From: Xylophilus sp. Leaf220 | Lineage (GTDB): Bacteria; Pseudomonadota; Gammaproteobacteria; Burkholderiales; Burkholderiaceae_C | Direction of reading: 5' to 3' | DNA: 64,000 nt | Assembly: GCF_001421705.1 (NCBI RefSeq) | Contig: NZ_LMKO01000023.1 | Location: 1-64,000 of the forward strand | Shown: positions 46,461 to 54,335 of the stretch, in pieces | How positions within the stretch are numbered: position 1 is the stretch's first letter | Layout of the letters: each line of letters opens with the position of its first letter | Position numbers and translations under genes: made by a program | Notes under the pieces: model-generated | Told to the model about the DNA's origin: nothing | The model's input: the letters and a program-made list of their open reading frames with translations, nothing else | Database searches by the model: none

Positions 46461-47258
46461 ATGGACCTGCAGCTCCACGACCACCACATCCTCGTCACCG
46501 GCGGCAGCAAGGGCATCGGCCTGGCCTGCGCGCTGGGCTTCCTGCGCGAAGGCGCGCGGGTCACCCTGGTCTCGCGCGACGCGGCCAACCTGCAGGCGGG
46601 CCGGCAGTCGCTGCTGGCGCAGCTGCCGGGCAGCGAAGCCCGCATCGCCACCCATGCCGCCGACCTGCGCCAGTCCGCGGAGGCCATCGCCGCGCTGGAT
46701 GCGGCGGAGCAGGCCTTCGGGCCGGTCGACGTGCTGGTCAATTCCGCCGGCGCCGCCCGCCGCACACCGCCCGACGAACTGGACGCCGCCGCCTGGCACG
46801 AGGCGATGGACGCCAAGTACTTCAGCTACATCCACATGCTGGATCCGGTGGTCAAGCGCATGGGACGGCGCGGCCGCGGCGCCATCGTCAACGTGGTCGG
46901 CGCCGGTGGCAAGGTGGCCAGCCCGATCCACATGCCGGGCGGCGCCGCCAACGCCGCGCTGATGCTGGTCAGCGCCGGCATGGCCGCCGCCTACGGCCCG
47001 AAGGGCGTGCGGGTGAACGCGGTCAACCCGGGCCTCACGATGACCAAGCGCCTGCAGGAAGGCATGGCCGCCGATGCGCGGCTGCAGGGCATCGGCACCG
47101 ACGAGGCATTGCAGCGCGCCACCGCCCGCCTGCCGCTCGGCCGCATCGCCGAGCCGGAGGAGATCGCGAACGCGGTGGTGTTCCTGGCATCGGCCAAGGC
47201 CAGCTACATCACCGGCGCCATCCTCGCGATGGACGGAGCCGTCACCCCCATCCTCTGA
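46461..47258 (+). CDS. SDR-family protein lacking the catalytic Ser-Tyr-Lys
   Basis: 265 residues from ATG 46461, with GAAGGA upstream. Rossmann motif TGGSKGIG (13-20), NSAGAA (NNAG equivalent, 94-99) and the NPG loop (VNAVNPGL) are classical SDR. By hand alignment the catalytic Ser, Tyr and Lys positions are Gly147, Gly160 and Asn164 (IVNVVGAGGK ... HMPGGAANAAL), so the usual dehydrogenase chemistry should be lost. The sequence is otherwise intact, which suggests a conserved non-canonical member, not decay. R3 copy 2 starts right after the stop. Confidence 0.88.
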   Translation: MDLQLHDHHILVTGGSKGIGLACALGFLREGARVTLVSRDAANLQAGRQSLLAQLPGSEARIATHAADLRQSAEAIAALDAAEQAFGPVDVLVNSAGAARRTPPDELDAAAWHEAMDAKYFSYIHMLDPVVKRMGRRGRGAIVNVVGAGGKVASPIHMPGGAANAALMLVSAGMAAAYGPKGVRVNAVNPGLTMTKRLQEGMAADARLQGIGTDEALQRATARLPLGRIAEPEEIANAVVFLASAKASYITGAILAMDGAVTPIL

Positions 47259-47259
47259 A

Positions 47260-47382
47260 CGAAGGTGTGAAATAAGCTACTGCGCAGCCCGATTGCGCAT
47301 CTGCGGTCCTCACCGTACGGGAGTACGGCTCCGGTCCTCGATGCACACTCGGGCTTGCTCGCTACGCTTCTTTCACACCTTC
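47260..47382. repeat. R3 long inverted repeat, full copy (MITE-like)
   Basis: Perfect 12-bp terminal inverted repeats GAAGGTGTGAAA (47261-47272) and TTTCACACCTTC (47371-47382) enclose about 98 bases. Further inward, AGCCCGA/TCGGGCT and an inner CGTAC..GTACG hairpin continue the symmetry, so one strand can fold into a long imperfect stem. No coding capacity. Homologous to 23761-23852. Confidence 0.7.
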
Positions 47383-47427
47383 TGCGGCGTGCGGAAGACA
47401 GCCGGGTCCAACGCGCAGAATGGGCGG

Positions 47428-47772
47428 ATGCGGTCTCGTTCTTCTTTTGCTTGGGTGGTGGCTGGGCTGCTCGTCGGTAGCGCCGGTTTGGCATCGGCGC
47501 AGGTGCCGACGGCCGCCGCGGCGGTGGCACTGGCCCGGGACCGGGGGTGCATGACCTGCCACGGCATCGTGCACCGTCAGGTCGGCCCCGGCTTCGCCCA
47601 GATCGCCGAGCGCTACCGGCAGGACCCGACCGCTCTGGCCCGCCTGGCCGTCCGCATCCGGACCGGCAGCGTCGGCCAGTGGGGCCGCCTGGTGATGCCG
47701 CGGCAGGCGCAGGTCGGCGAGGCGGAGGCGCGGGTGCTGGCGGAGTGGGTGCTGGGGCAGCCGGCGCGGTGA
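47428..47772 (+). CDS. Small periplasmic c-type cytochrome
   Basis: 114 residues from ATG 47428. Signal peptide ~1-24 (WVVAGLLVGSAGLASA). One haem site CMTCH at 41-45; GPGFAQIAERYRQD follows, and VMPRQAQVGEAEARVLAEWVL supplies the distal Met and C-terminal helix, as in class I cytochrome c (cytochrome c551/c552 type). The partner is unknown; no oxidase or dehydrogenase is adjacent. Confidence 0.9.
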   Translation: MRSRSSFAWVVAGLLVGSAGLASAQVPTAAAAVALARDRGCMTCHGIVHRQVGPGFAQIAERYRQDPTALARLAVRIRTGSVGQWGRLVMPRQAQVGEAEARVLAEWVLGQPAR

Positions 47773-47834
47773 CGGTTTCGAGGAGGGACGGCCAGGTCTT
47801 GCCGAAGATCCGACAGCGCGCGCCCACGCAGGGC

Positions 47835-49097
47835 TCAGCAGAACGCTTTTCTCTGGTCCATGAGCGCGTCCCGGTCGATGCTGGCGCGCAGCAGTTCCCG
47901 GTCGGCCGGCGTGACGCCCCGTGCGGCGAAGTGCGCATCCCACCCGTCCACCGTGCGGGCCACGTCCCGTACCAGTTCCAGCGCGCGTGCGCGCTTGATG
48001 CCGAACTCGCTCAGCTCGCTCAGCGCGTTGTCCAGGCTGGATGCCGCACCGGCCGTGCCGACCGACATCGCCTGGTACCCGAGGTTCTGCAGCGTGGGCA
48101 CCACGTCGTAGGCGGGTGTCAGGGCATGGTAGCCGTCGAGTTCCAGGCGCAGGCTGTGGTTGCGCTCGTGGTCGTCGGTGTTGTCCACCAGGATGTTGAA
48201 GACCATCCGCCGGAACAGCTCCTCCCGCATCGCGGCCTGGCGGTCCGGGTGGCCCAGGCGCAGCAGCACGGTGGCGAGGGCGCCATAGCTCTCGCCCAGC
48301 CGCGCGGCACGCAGGACGGTGCGGGCCGAGAGGCAGTGCATCCGGTAGCCGCCCATCCGGTCGAAGCGCTGCACGGTGAGCGCATGCCGCGCCCGGCCGT
48401 GGCGTGCCGGCAGCGGCAGCACGCCGGTCGCGGCGACCCCGATCCCCGCCACCGCGGCCAGGCCCATCGTGGCGTGCTCGACCAGCGGCGTGTCGACGGC
48501 ATCGTCCAGTTCGGCGAACTTCACGATGCAGGGCCCGTCGTCGGTCTGCAGCAGTGCCTTGGGCCGCGCGCCGCCCAGCGTCGCGCCGGGCTGCACCAGA
48601 CGGCGGATGTCGGCGGTGAGCGGCGCCTGCATCTGCACGTCCTCCACCGCAGCGCTCAAAGCGGCCAGGTCTGCAATGCGGGGGTAGGGCCCCAGATCGC
48701 GCGGGCGATAACGGTCCGCCGACACCGACACGCCCAACGCGCCGAAGCGGTCGTCCCCGGCGAAGAGCAGCATCTCCAGGATCGACAGGCGCGCCGGCCG
48801 GTCGATGTGGCGGATGATCCGCTCGCCCCAGCGGTCGGGCCGGGCGTCTTCGATCGCACCGGGGGCGCTGCCACGCTCGCCGGCGGTGAATGCCTGGCCG
48901 TGGCCCAGCGGCAGGTCCTCGCTCAGCGGAAACTGCCACCACGCCGGGTCGTAGGCGAAGACGGCGCAGTCGGCCACCAGCTGCGACAGGCCGATCTCGC
49001 CCACCAGCGTCGGTGCGGCGGGGTTCACCAGCGCCCAGAGATACAGGTGGTCCTGGGGCGGGAAGCTGCGCGGGTCGATGAAGGCAGGGACGGTCAT
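47835..49097 (-). CDS. hipA: HipA-type serine/threonine kinase toxin
   Basis: 420 residues from ATG 49095-49097, overlapping the antitoxin stop (ATGA). HipA hallmarks: N-terminal subdomain (DPAWWQFPLSEDLPL), GATLGGARPKALL ATP-binding region, VQRFDRMGGYRMHCLS, catalytic/metal loop NILVDNTDDHERNHSL, and LTPAYDVVPT. HipA kinases phosphorylate aminoacyl-tRNA synthetases and cause growth arrest; this member's target is unknown. Confidence 0.92.
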   Translation of the reverse strand: MTVPAFIDPRSFPPQDHLYLWALVNPAAPTLVGEIGLSQLVADCAVFAYDPAWWQFPLSEDLPLGHGQAFTAGERGSAPGAIEDARPDRWGERIIRHIDRPARLSILEMLLFAGDDRFGALGVSVSADRYRPRDLGPYPRIADLAALSAAVEDVQMQAPLTADIRRLVQPGATLGGARPKALLQTDDGPCIVKFAELDDAVDTPLVEHATMGLAAVAGIGVAATGVLPLPARHGRARHALTVQRFDRMGGYRMHCLSARTVLRAARLGESYGALATVLLRLGHPDRQAAMREELFRRMVFNILVDNTDDHERNHSLRLELDGYHALTPAYDVVPTLQNLGYQAMSVGTAGAASSLDNALSELSEFGIKRARALELVRDVARTVDGWDAHFAARGVTPADRELLRASIDRDALMDQRKAFC

Positions 49098-49630
49098 GTC
49101 GCGCGGTCGGAGGTCTTGCGCATCAGCGCGGCCAGGCCCGCGGCTGCGGCATTGGGTCGGCCCTGGCCCGGTGTCGCCCAAGGCGACGCTTCTTCCCGCA
49201 CCACGGCGACCGGTGGGGCCGATGCTTCTTGCGCGGTCGAAGGTACGGGTGCGGGGGGCACGGGCGCCCGCGGTCGATCGGATGCCGCAGCGCCCGCAGG
49301 AGTGCGCGCTGCCGGTGCCTTGCGCGCCGGCCGCACCCTGCCGACCTCCTGTTCCAGGGCGGCCTGGTCGTGCTGCGGAGCGATCAGCTCCGCCAGGCCC
49401 TCCGCCTGGTTGACCAGCCACAGGCACATCACGTATGAGGCCATCGCCACCGCGGGATCGCCCCGCTCGATCCGCGCCATCGTCGGCTGCGACACCCCCA
49501 GCTTCCGCGCCCACTGGGCCTGAGTCTCGCCTCTGCGCCTGCGTGCGATGACGATGTTGCGTGCGAGCTGCTGGATCTGGCGCACGACCGCCTGGGGGTA
49601 GTCGGCAGGCTGGGTATTTTGGCGTGGCAT
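49094..49630 (-). CDS. hipB: HipB-like XRE antitoxin with long Ala/Pro-rich tail
   Basis: 178 residues. Residues ~15-75 form an XRE helix-turn-helix (ARRRRGETQAQWARKLGVSQ, then PTMARIERGDPAVAM). The remaining ~95 residues are Ala/Pro/Arg-rich, far longer than the short tail of E. coli HipB (88 aa), and are probably disordered. The tail may wrap HipA or be a degradation tag; that is inference. Transcribed first in the module. Confidence 0.9.
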   Translation of the reverse strand: MPRQNTQPADYPQAVVRQIQQLARNIVIARRRRGETQAQWARKLGVSQPTMARIERGDPAVAMASYVMCLWLVNQAEGLAELIAPQHDQAALEQEVGRVRPARKAPAARTPAGAAASDRPRAPVPPAPVPSTAQEASAPPVAVVREEASPWATPGQGRPNAAAAGLAALMRKTSDRAT

Positions 49631-49631
49631 G

Positions 49632-49671
49632 CATAGATGTTAGTAAATCCGCTGCTTTATGCAAATCTATG
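49632..49671. promoter_or_regulatory. Candidate hipBA operator
   Basis: Inverted heptamers CATAGAT (49632-49638) and ATCTATG (49665-49671), 33 bases apart centre to centre, lie immediately upstream of the hipB start in an AT-rich stretch. That spacing suits two dimer-bound half sites. Autoregulation is usual for hipBA. Confidence 0.45.
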
Positions 49672-49731
49672 AATACCGAGGCCCCATCACCCCGTGGTCA
49701 GTCGTTTGTACTGGTGAACGGTACAGGGCTT

Positions 49732-49799
49732 CATTTTCGGGATGAAACAGACCGCTAGCCGGCCAGCAGCAACGGCCAGGAGCTATAAAAACAATAGCA
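49732..49799. repeat. R1 palindromic repeat (hipB-rluF gap)
   Basis: Plus strand: CATTTTCGGGATGAAACAGA, CCGCTAGCCGGCCAGCAGCA, ACGGCCAGGAGCTATAAAAA, CAATAGC. Same order as the copies at 30134 and 60651. Confidence 0.65.
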
Positions 49800-49867
49800 T
49801 CTGAAAGGATGGCCGCTCCGCGCCTACACTGGTCCTTTGCCTGTCGATTTCCCTGGCCGTACCCACC

Positions 49868-50614
49868 ATGACCGAAACCCTCCGCCTCGCCAAACACCTG
49901 GCCGCCCAGCGCGGCTGCTCCCGCCGCGAGGCCGAGCAGCTGATCGAGGGCGGATGGGTGACGGTGGACGGCGTGATGGTCGACGTGCCGCAGGAGCGGG
50001 TGCACCCGGCGCAGCAGGTCGCGGTGGACCCGAAGGCCCGGCCGGGGCCTTCGCTGCCGGTGACGATGCTGATGCACAAGCCGGTCGGCTTCGAGGCCGG
50101 CGCCCAGCCCGGCCGGGAGGGCCCGGCGTTGCAGTTGCTGCAGCCGATCAACCGCTCGGCGCAGGACCGGTCGACCGAGCGCGGCCTGCACCGGCACTTC
50201 GCGCAGCAGGTCTGCGTGACGCCGCTGGAGACGGCCGCATCCGGTCTGATCGTGTTCACCCAGGACCCGCGCATCCAGCGCAAGCTGCTGGAGGAAGCCG
50301 CTTTCGTCGAGCACGAGCTGATCGTCGAGGTGGGCGGCGAGGTCTCGCCCGAGGCGCTGGAGTGGCTCAACCGCGCGCCGGTGGTGGACGGCCGGGCGAT
50401 GCTGCCCGCCAAGGTCAGCATCAGCCGCAGCGGCGAGGGCACCACCGGGCTGCGCTTCGCGATGAAGGGCCACTGGCCGGGCCAGGCGGCGCAGATGTGC
50501 GAGACGGTGCGGCTGAAGGTGCGGGCGATGAAGCGCATCCGCGTCGGCCGCATGGCGCTCTCGGGGCTGGAGCCGGGGCAGTGGCGGTACCTGATGCCGT
50601 ATGAAAGGTTTTAG
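49868..50614 (+). CDS. RluF/RsuA-family pseudouridine synthase-like protein with Glu at the catalytic Asp position
   Basis: 248 residues. N-terminal S4 RNA-binding domain (RLAKHLAAQRGCSRREAEQL, IEGGWVTVDG), then an RsuA-type catalytic domain (MLMHKPVGFE ... ASGLIVFTQDPRIQRKLLEEA ... HELIVEV). The catalytic motif GRLDxxTxGL reads TPLETAASGL, so the conserved Asp is Glu121 and the preceding Arg is Pro119. The rest is well conserved, suggesting altered activity or an RNA-binding role, not decay. R2 copy 4 follows the stop. Confidence 0.88.
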   Translation: MTETLRLAKHLAAQRGCSRREAEQLIEGGWVTVDGVMVDVPQERVHPAQQVAVDPKARPGPSLPVTMLMHKPVGFEAGAQPGREGPALQLLQPINRSAQDRSTERGLHRHFAQQVCVTPLETAASGLIVFTQDPRIQRKLLEEAAFVEHELIVEVGGEVSPEALEWLNRAPVVDGRAMLPAKVSISRSGEGTTGLRFAMKGHWPGQAAQMCETVRLKVRAMKRIRVGRMALSGLEPGQWRYLMPYERF

Positions 50615-50700
50615 CTCCCCCCCGATGCGCCTGCGGCGCCTCCCCCTCAGGGGGCGAACCCGGCGGTCCGGCGGAGCCGGTTCCGCGGGTTCCCTGGAGG
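50615..50700. repeat. R2 intergenic repeat, copy 4 (after the RluF-like gene)
   Basis: Starts at the stop codon: AGCTCCCCCCCGATGCGCCT, GCGGCGCCTCCCCCTCAGGG, GGCGAACCCGGCGGTCCGGC, GGAGCCGG. Same modules (CTCCCCCC, CCCCCTCAGGGGG palindrome, GGCGGTCCGGCGGAGCC) as copy 1, in the same orientation relative to its gene. Confidence 0.6.
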
Positions 50701-50758
50701 GGGGAAAACACAGTGGCGACTGCCAGCCGCGGTGGGGGGAGCGCTGGCGGTGGCGTCC

Positions 50759-50779
50759 TGCGCACGATGGGCGTGCGCA
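50759..50779. other. Hairpin near the 3' end of RNase P RNA
   Basis: Perfect 8-bp stem TGCGCACG/CGTGCGCA with a 5-base loop. On the minus strand a T-rich tract (TTTTTCTTTTT, 50785-50796) lies between the RNase P RNA end and this hairpin. The order tract-then-stem is not that of a standard terminator, so its role in 3'-end formation is unclear. Confidence 0.4.
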
Positions 50780-50797
50780 GGGCCAAAAAGAAAAAGT

Positions 50798-51245
50798 GTG
50801 AAGTCCGCCTGTAAGCCGGATTCTGTGCACCGGGCGCCCTTGCGGTCGCCCGGCGTGACCGCCATTACTCTGGGCCGGGGGTCGCCCACCCGGCTCGATG
50901 CCACCTACCCGCCAGCTCTGCGGAACCACATCGACGCTGGCCTACTTGGTGTTGCTGCGCGCAGAGATTGCCCGTTTCACCCTGGGCAGGCGCCGCCTGC
51001 CCAGGGTGGCTGTGGGCTCCGGGCTTGCGCCCGGGCCGACTGGCTTGCGCCAGCCGACTGCCGGCTTTCGCCGGCACCCACAGAACACCTTCGGTGGCCT
51101 GTACCCGCTCAGACTCGTCTCTGTTGCTCTGATCCTCACCTCGCGGTGGAGAGCCGTTAGCTCCTGCGCTGTCCTGTGCAGTCCGGACGTTCCTCCAGTG
51201 CGCTCTTTCGAGACATGCACCAGCGGCGGTCCGGCGGACTTCACC
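50798..51245 (-). ncRNA. rnpB: RNase P RNA (class A)
   Basis: Catalytic RNA that matures tRNA 5' ends. On the minus strand the 5' end GGGTGAAGTCCGCCGGACCG pairs with the 3' end CAGGCGGACTTCACAC (helix P1). The conserved GAGGAACGTCCGGACTGCAC block (CR-I), CAGCGCAGG...TAACGGCTC, the AGAGTAATGGCGG-type block near the 3' end and the closing AGAATCCGGCTTACAGGCGG are all present. A GATAAT -10 box (51251-51256) sits just before the 5' end. Open frames over this stretch are not genes. Confidence 0.95.
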
Positions 51246-51250
51246 CGCGG

Positions 51251-51256
51251 ATTATC
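51251..51256 (-). promoter_or_regulatory. rnpB promoter -10 box
   Basis: GATAAT on the minus strand, about 6-7 bases before the predicted RNase P RNA start; no strong -35 hexamer is visible. Confidence 0.5.
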
Positions 51257-51382
51257 GCAGTGCAGCGGGCCTATCCCGCGCAGCCGGTGCGGGCGCCGGC
51301 CGGTGCGGCACCGCGCGACCGGCGCGGCGGCATACTCCGGGGGCTGCCCGCCCTCCCCCCTGTTCTGATTTCTGGAGTCTCC

Positions 51383-51892
51383 ATGCGCACCACCCTGGTG
51401 TCGATCGGCATCGTCCTCGCCACCGTCGTCGGCATGGAGGTCTTCGCCTGGGCTGCCCATCGCTGGGTGATGCACGGCTGGGGCTGGGGCTGGCACCGGT
51501 CGCACCACGAGCGGACCCACGGCTGGTTCGAGAAGAACGACCTGTACGCGGTGGTGTTCGCCGGCTTCGCGATCGTGCTGATCGCGCTCGGCACGGCGGG
51601 CCGCTGGCCGCTGCAGTGGATCGGCGCGGGCATGACGCTGTACGGCGCCCTGTACTTCTTCGTGCACGACGGGCTGGTGCACAAGCGCTGGCCCTGGCGC
51701 TGGGTGCCGCGCAGCGGCTACCTCAAGCGGCTCTACCAGGCCCACCGGCTGCACCATGCGGTTCAGGGGCGCGAGGGCTGCGTGTCGTTCGGCTTCCTGT
51801 GGGCGCCGGCGCCCGAGCAACTGCGCCGCCGCATCCAGGCATTGCGCGCCGAGCAGCAGCAGCGAAAACCCGACGCCGCGCTGCGCGGCTAG
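51383..51892 (+). CDS. crtZ: Beta-carotene hydroxylase
   Basis: Di-iron membrane hydroxylase that adds 3- and 3'-OH to beta-carotene, giving zeaxanthin. 169 residues from ATG 51383 (GGAGTCTCC upstream). The His clusters HRWVMH, HRSHH, HDGLVH and HRLHH are all present, with four hydrophobic segments between them. It is transcribed toward crtB; the two stops overlap by four bases, as in Pantoea-type clusters where crtZ also opposes the others. Confidence 0.96.
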   Translation: MRTTLVSIGIVLATVVGMEVFAWAAHRWVMHGWGWGWHRSHHERTHGWFEKNDLYAVVFAGFAIVLIALGTAGRWPLQWIGAGMTLYGALYFFVHDGLVHKRWPWRWVPRSGYLKRLYQAHRLHHAVQGREGCVSFGFLWAPAPEQLRRRIQALRAEQQQRKPDAALRG

Positions 51893-52842
51893 ACCGGCCG
51901 GCGGAACAGGCCGGCGTCGCGCGACGCCGACGGGCTGCGCATCCGCGACGCCACGGCCTGGGCGGCGGCGGCGGCCACCCACAGCGCCTTTTCGGTCCCG
52001 GTGGTGGACGCGCGGCGGTCCCAGGCGGCGGCGCCCCGGTCCTGCACCTTGCGGCCGATGGCGCGGTAGACGCTGCGCGCGGTGGCGATCGACCAGGCCG
52101 AGCGCAGCGGCAACGCGGGCAGGCCCGCGGCGGCGGAGTCGTAGTAGGGTTCGGCGGTATCGACCAGCCGCTGCGCGACACGGGCCAGCGCCGCGCGGTA
52201 GCGGGGCTCGGCCAGGGTCGCATCGGCCGGCAGGCCTTCGGCGGCCAGCCATTCGGCCGGCAGGTAGATGCGGCCGATGGCCGCGTCCTCGACCACGTCG
52301 CGGGCGATGTTGGTCAGCTGGAAGGCCATGCCCAGGTCGCAGGCCCGGTCGAGCACCGCCGGCTCGCTGCGGCCCATGATCTGGGACATCATCACGCCGA
52401 CCACGCCGGCCACCCGCCAGCAGTAGCCCAGCGTGTCGTCGAGCGTGGTGTAGCGGTGGCCCGCCACGTCCATCGCGAAACCGTCCAGGTGCTGCTCCAG
52501 GTACACCGGCCGGATGCCGTGCCGCCGCACCACCGCGGCGATGCCCTGGAACACCGGATCGTCGCCCGGCCGGCCGGCGCAGGCGCGGCGCGTCTGCTCC
52601 CGCAGCTCGGCCAGGCGGGCGGCGCCGTCGTCGCGCGCGCCGTCGACCTGCCCGTGGCCCAGCACCTGGCCGTCGACCACGTCGTCGCAGTGGCGGCACC
52701 AGGCGTAGAGCATCACCGCGCCTTCGCGGACCGGCGGCGAGAAGAGCCGCGCCGCCGCCGCGAAGCTGTGCGAGCCGACGCGGATCGCCTCGGCCCCGTG
52801 GGCGACGACCTTGTCTTCGACCGCCGCGTCGGCTGCCGTCAT
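51889..52842 (-). CDS. crtB: Phytoene synthase
   Basis: Condenses two GGPP to phytoene. 317 residues from ATG 52840-52842, overlapping the crtI stop (ATGA). Substrate Asp motifs: YAWCRHCDDVVDG (DxxxD) and QLTNIARDVVEDA. GRIYLPAEW and the C-terminal SVYRAIGRKV are typical. Last gene of the crtXYIB operon. Confidence 0.96.
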   Translation of the reverse strand: MTAADAAVEDKVVAHGAEAIRVGSHSFAAAARLFSPPVREGAVMLYAWCRHCDDVVDGQVLGHGQVDGARDDGAARLAELREQTRRACAGRPGDDPVFQGIAAVVRRHGIRPVYLEQHLDGFAMDVAGHRYTTLDDTLGYCWRVAGVVGVMMSQIMGRSEPAVLDRACDLGMAFQLTNIARDVVEDAAIGRIYLPAEWLAAEGLPADATLAEPRYRAALARVAQRLVDTAEPYYDSAAAGLPALPLRSAWSIATARSVYRAIGRKVQDRGAAAWDRRASTTGTEKALWVAAAAAQAVASRMRSPSASRDAGLFRRPV

Positions 52843-54335
52843 GGCAACGCCTCCAGCATCAGTCCGGCGGTGGCCTTGGCCGATCCCACCACGCCGGGCA
52901 CGCCCGCGCCGGGATGCGTGCCGGCGCCGACGATGTAGAGGTTGGGGATCTGCGCGTCGCGGTTGTGCGGCCGGAACCAGGCGCTCTGCGTCAGCACCGG
53001 CTCCAGCGAGAAGGCCGAGCCGAGGTGGGCGTTGAGCTCGCTCTTGAAATCGTCGGGCGTGAACATCCGGGACGTGACCAGGCTCTCGCGCAGGCCGGGG
53101 ATGTAGTGCTGCTCCAGGTAGTCGAAGATGCGGTCGCGCAGGCGCGGACCCTCCACGCTCCAGTCGACGTCGGCGTTGCCAAGGTGCGGCACCGGCGCCA
53201 GCACGTAGTGGCTGGAGCAGCCCGGCGGCGCGAGCGACGGATCGGTGGCGCAGGGGGCGTGCAGGTACAGCGAGAAATCGGCCGGGACTTCCTTGCCGTG
53301 GAAGATCTCGTGGATCAGCTCTTGGTAACGCTCGCCGAAGCAGACCGTGTGGTGCTGCAGCTGCGGCTGCGGCCGCGACAGGCCGAAGTGCACCACGAAG
53401 AGCGACATGCTGAAGCGCTTGCCGCGCAGCCGCCTGGCCTCGCTCGCGCCGCGGGGCGTGTGGCCCAGCAGCCGCTCGTAGGTGTGGACCACGTCGGCGT
53501 TGGAGGCCACCTGGTCGAAGGCCTGGCGCTGCCCGCCGGCCACGACCGCGGTGACCCGGCCCGCCTCGACCTCGATGCGCTCCACCGGCGTCGACAGGCG
53601 CAGCGTGCCGCCCATGTCCTCGAAGCAGCGCACCATGCCCTGCACCAGCGCGCCGGTGCCGCCGCGCGGAAACCAGACGCCCCACTCGCGCTCCAGCGCA
53701 TGGATCAGCGCGTAGATCGAGCTGGTCTCGAACGGGTTGCCGCCGACCAGCAGCGAATGGAACGAGAAGACCTGCCGCAGCTTCTCGTCCTCGATGAACT
53801 TCGACACGATGCTGTAGACGCTGCGCCAGGCCTGCAGCTTCACCAGCGCGGGGCCGGCGGCGACCATGTCGCGGAACTGCAGGAAGGGCACGGTGCCGAG
53901 CTTGCGGTAGCCCTCCTCGAACACCGCACGGGAATAGGCCAGGAAACGCTGGTAGCCCTCGACGTCGCGCGGCGACAGTGCCCGGATCTGCGCGTCGAGC
54001 GCCGCCTGGTCGTTGGCATAGTCGAGGTGGGTGCCGTCTTCCCAGCAGAGGCGGTAGAACGGCGCGACCGGCAGCAGCTCCACATAGTCGGCCATGCGGC
54101 GGCCGGTGAGCGCGAACAGCTCTTCCAGCGCCGACGGATCGGTGATCACCGTCGGCCCCGCGTCGAAGGTGAAGCCCTGGTCCTGGTAGACGTAGGCACG
54201 ACCGCCCGGCTTGTCGCGGGACTCGAAGAGGGTGGTGCGCACGCCGGCGGCCTGCAGCCGCATCGCGAGCGCCAGGCCGCCGAAACCGGCGCCGATGACC
54301 GCGGCGGTGCGCGGGGATGCTGTCGAAGTTGTCAT
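52839..54335 (-). CDS. crtI: Phytoene desaturase
   Basis: FAD-dependent, bacterial CrtI-type desaturase taking phytoene to lycopene in four steps. 498 residues from ATG 54333-54335. N-terminal dinucleotide fold [17 protein letters not shown] and [24 protein letters not shown]; the C-terminal carotenoid-desaturase signature is [29 protein letters not shown] (seen in parts). Overlaps crtY upstream (ATGA) and crtB downstream. Confidence 0.97.
   Translation of the reverse strand: MTTSTASPRTAAVIGAGFGGLALAMRLQAAGVRTTLFESRDKPGGRAYVYQDQGFTFDAGPTVITDPSALEELFALTGRRMADYVELLPVAPFYRLCWEDGTHLDYANDQAALDAQIRALSPRDVEGYQRFLAYSRAVFEEGYRKLGTVPFLQFRDMVAAGPALVKLQAWRSVYSIVSKFIEDEKLRQVFSFHSLLVGGNPFETSSIYALIHALEREWGVWFPRGGTGALVQGMVRCFEDMGGTLRLSTPVERIEVEAGRVTAVVAGGQRQAFDQVASNADVVHTYERLLGHTPRGASEARRLRGKRFSMSLFVVHFGLSRPQPQLQHHTVCFGERYQELIHEIFHGKEVPADFSLYLHAPCATDPSLAPPGCSSHYVLAPVPHLGNADVDWSVEGPRLRDRIFDYLEQHYIPGLRESLVTSRMFTPDDFKSELNAHLGSAFSLEPVLTQSAWFRPHNRDAQIPNLYIVGAGTHPGAGVPGVVGSAKATAGLMLEALP

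Noticed and set aside
47261-47382. R3 as a CRISPR or tRNA-related element
   Set aside because: Single palindrome, no spaced direct repeats and no cloverleaf; fits an inverted-repeat element.
50759-50796. Standard Rho-independent terminator for rnpB
   Set aside because: On the minus strand the T-tract precedes the stem instead of following it, so it was annotated only as a hairpin.
50801-51368. ORFs over the RNase P RNA region, including a 156-codon one
   Set aside because: The stretch matches RNase P RNA conserved blocks on the minus strand; the ORFs are chance.
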